Shown: positions 63,497-64,000 of the stretch, one piece after another
Position numbering within the stretch: the stretch's first letter is position 1
Layout of the letters: each line of letters begins with the position of its first letter
From: Nemania diffusa
Taxonomy: Eukaryota > Ascomycota > Sordariomycetes > Xylariales > Xylariaceae
Reading direction: 5' to 3'
DNA: 64,000 nucleotides
Assembly: GCA_038501195.1 (NCBI GenBank)
Contig: JBBPUQ010000005.1
Coordinates: forward strand, 1,054,001-1,118,000
Position numbers and translations under genes: made by a program
Notes under the pieces: generated by a model
The model's database searches: none
The model's input: the letters and a program-made list of their open reading frames with translations, nothing else
Told to the model about the DNA's origin: nothing

Positions 63497-64000
63497 TCAA
63501 TCGTCATATGGTATTTTGAGATGAGGATGCTTTTTCTCGTTGACATAATAGTCCTCGTCTTTGCCATCAGCTAGGATTTGGCCTGTCCAGACAGCCCGAA
63601 TATGGTTGAGAACGATTACTAGCCACCCTATGACCAGGAGTGCAGTCATGGCACTACCAGTACCAATCATACCGGGGCTGTTTAACGTCTTGCCGATCGA
63701 GATAACGGCGATCGTAAAACCCACGTTCGGGAAAATATATGAGTACCAGTTGAGGTGGAACGTTATTTCCCTCCAGACAGCTAGATTGGCTACCGCAGCA
63801 ATGCAGAAGAACCAAAGGCTGAGAAACCATATGAAGATGCATACTGTCGTGGCGAGAACACGGAGGATCTGAATGGTGATTTCGTCGGGGCCGAAGGAGT
63901 TATAGTGAACGGGAAAGCTGTCTGCAAGGCCGATGAGAGCGAGACCTGTGAAGGCAGGCGGGCCAACAGCAATGAACATTCCCGGCCGGGAATTGGGCGA
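63497..64000 (-). CDS. SLAC1/TehA-family transporter (C4-dicarboxylate / sulfite type), 3' part
   Basis: The minus-strand frame is open from the window edge to a stop at 63497 (167 residues) and begins mid-protein with SPNSRPGMFIAVGPPAFTG. This is the conserved RPGMF-x-x-VGPP block of the tellurite-resistance/dicarboxylate transporter family, which includes the malate transporter Mae1 and the sulfite exporter Ssu1. Further helices follow (ICIFIWFLSLWFFCIAAVAN written here as part of helix 8, FHLNWYSYIFPNVGFTIAVI, MTALLVIGWLVIVLNHIRAV), then a charged cytoplasmic tail. The N-terminal half lies outside. Whether it carries malate, sulfite or another anion cannot be decided here. Confidence 0.9.
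   Translation of the reverse strand, partial: SPNSRPGMFIAVGPPAFTGLALIGLADSFPVHYNSFGPDEITIQILRVLATTVCIFIWFLSLWFFCIAAVANLAVWREITFHLNWYSYIFPNVGFTIAVISIGKTLNSPGMIGTGSAMTALLVIGWLVIVLNHIRAVWTGQILADGKDEDYYVNEKKHPHLKIPYDD

Overview
The window is nuclear DNA of a filamentous ascomycete (Pezizomycotina). The evidence is short GT-AG introns of about 46-85 nt with CTAAC/CTGAC-like branch sites, and a gene set typical of that group: highly reducing polyketide synthase, BAHD acyltransferase, HET-domain protein, rhodopsin-domain (PTH11-like) membrane protein, BCS1-type AAA ATPase and a SLAC1/TehA-family transporter. Large gene-poor stretches separate the genes. I found no tRNA, rRNA or CRISPR array. The species cannot be fixed from the sequence.

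Left part (1-9,630): the start of a nonribosomal-peptide-synthetase-type adenylation protein runs off the left edge on the minus strand. An EasF/EgtD-type methyltransferase (3 exons) is transcribed away from it. Then come a decayed PD-(D/E)XK nuclease-like gene and a minus-strand C2H2 zinc-finger protein. From 9.6 to 19.4 kb I find no convincing intact gene, only relics. A BCS1-like ATPase follows at 19.4-21.0 kb.

Centre (21.5-37.6 kb): a compact secondary-metabolite cluster holds a flavin monooxygenase (minus), an unassigned multi-pass membrane protein (minus), a ten-exon highly reducing PKS (plus; KS-AT-DH-degenerate MT-KR-ACP, no ER, no release domain) and a BAHD acyltransferase (minus). 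The likely logic is that the PKS builds a partly reduced, probably unmethylated chain, the FMO oxygenates it, the BAHD enzyme esterifies or helps offload it, and the membrane protein cyclises or moves it. That scheme is inference; the product is unknown. A PTH11-like receptor-type gene follows at 40.7-42.0 kb.

Right part (42.7-64 kb): a DUF3716-type gene lies just before a 9.4 kb block of extreme A+T content (14 G/C in 960 sampled bases). The block contains a roughly 1 kb palindrome and several long direct repeats whose copies differ at G/C sites almost only by transitions. At its far edge, after an (AAT)n tract, sit an intact Clr5-like/DDE integrase-core gene and a convergent companion gene carrying a SUMO-interaction-like motif. 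The window ends with a small-molecule methyltransferase, a HET gene interrupted by one stop codon, and the 3' part of a dicarboxylate/sulfite-type transporter.

The most unusual part is the A+T block together with the integrase/companion pair at its border.
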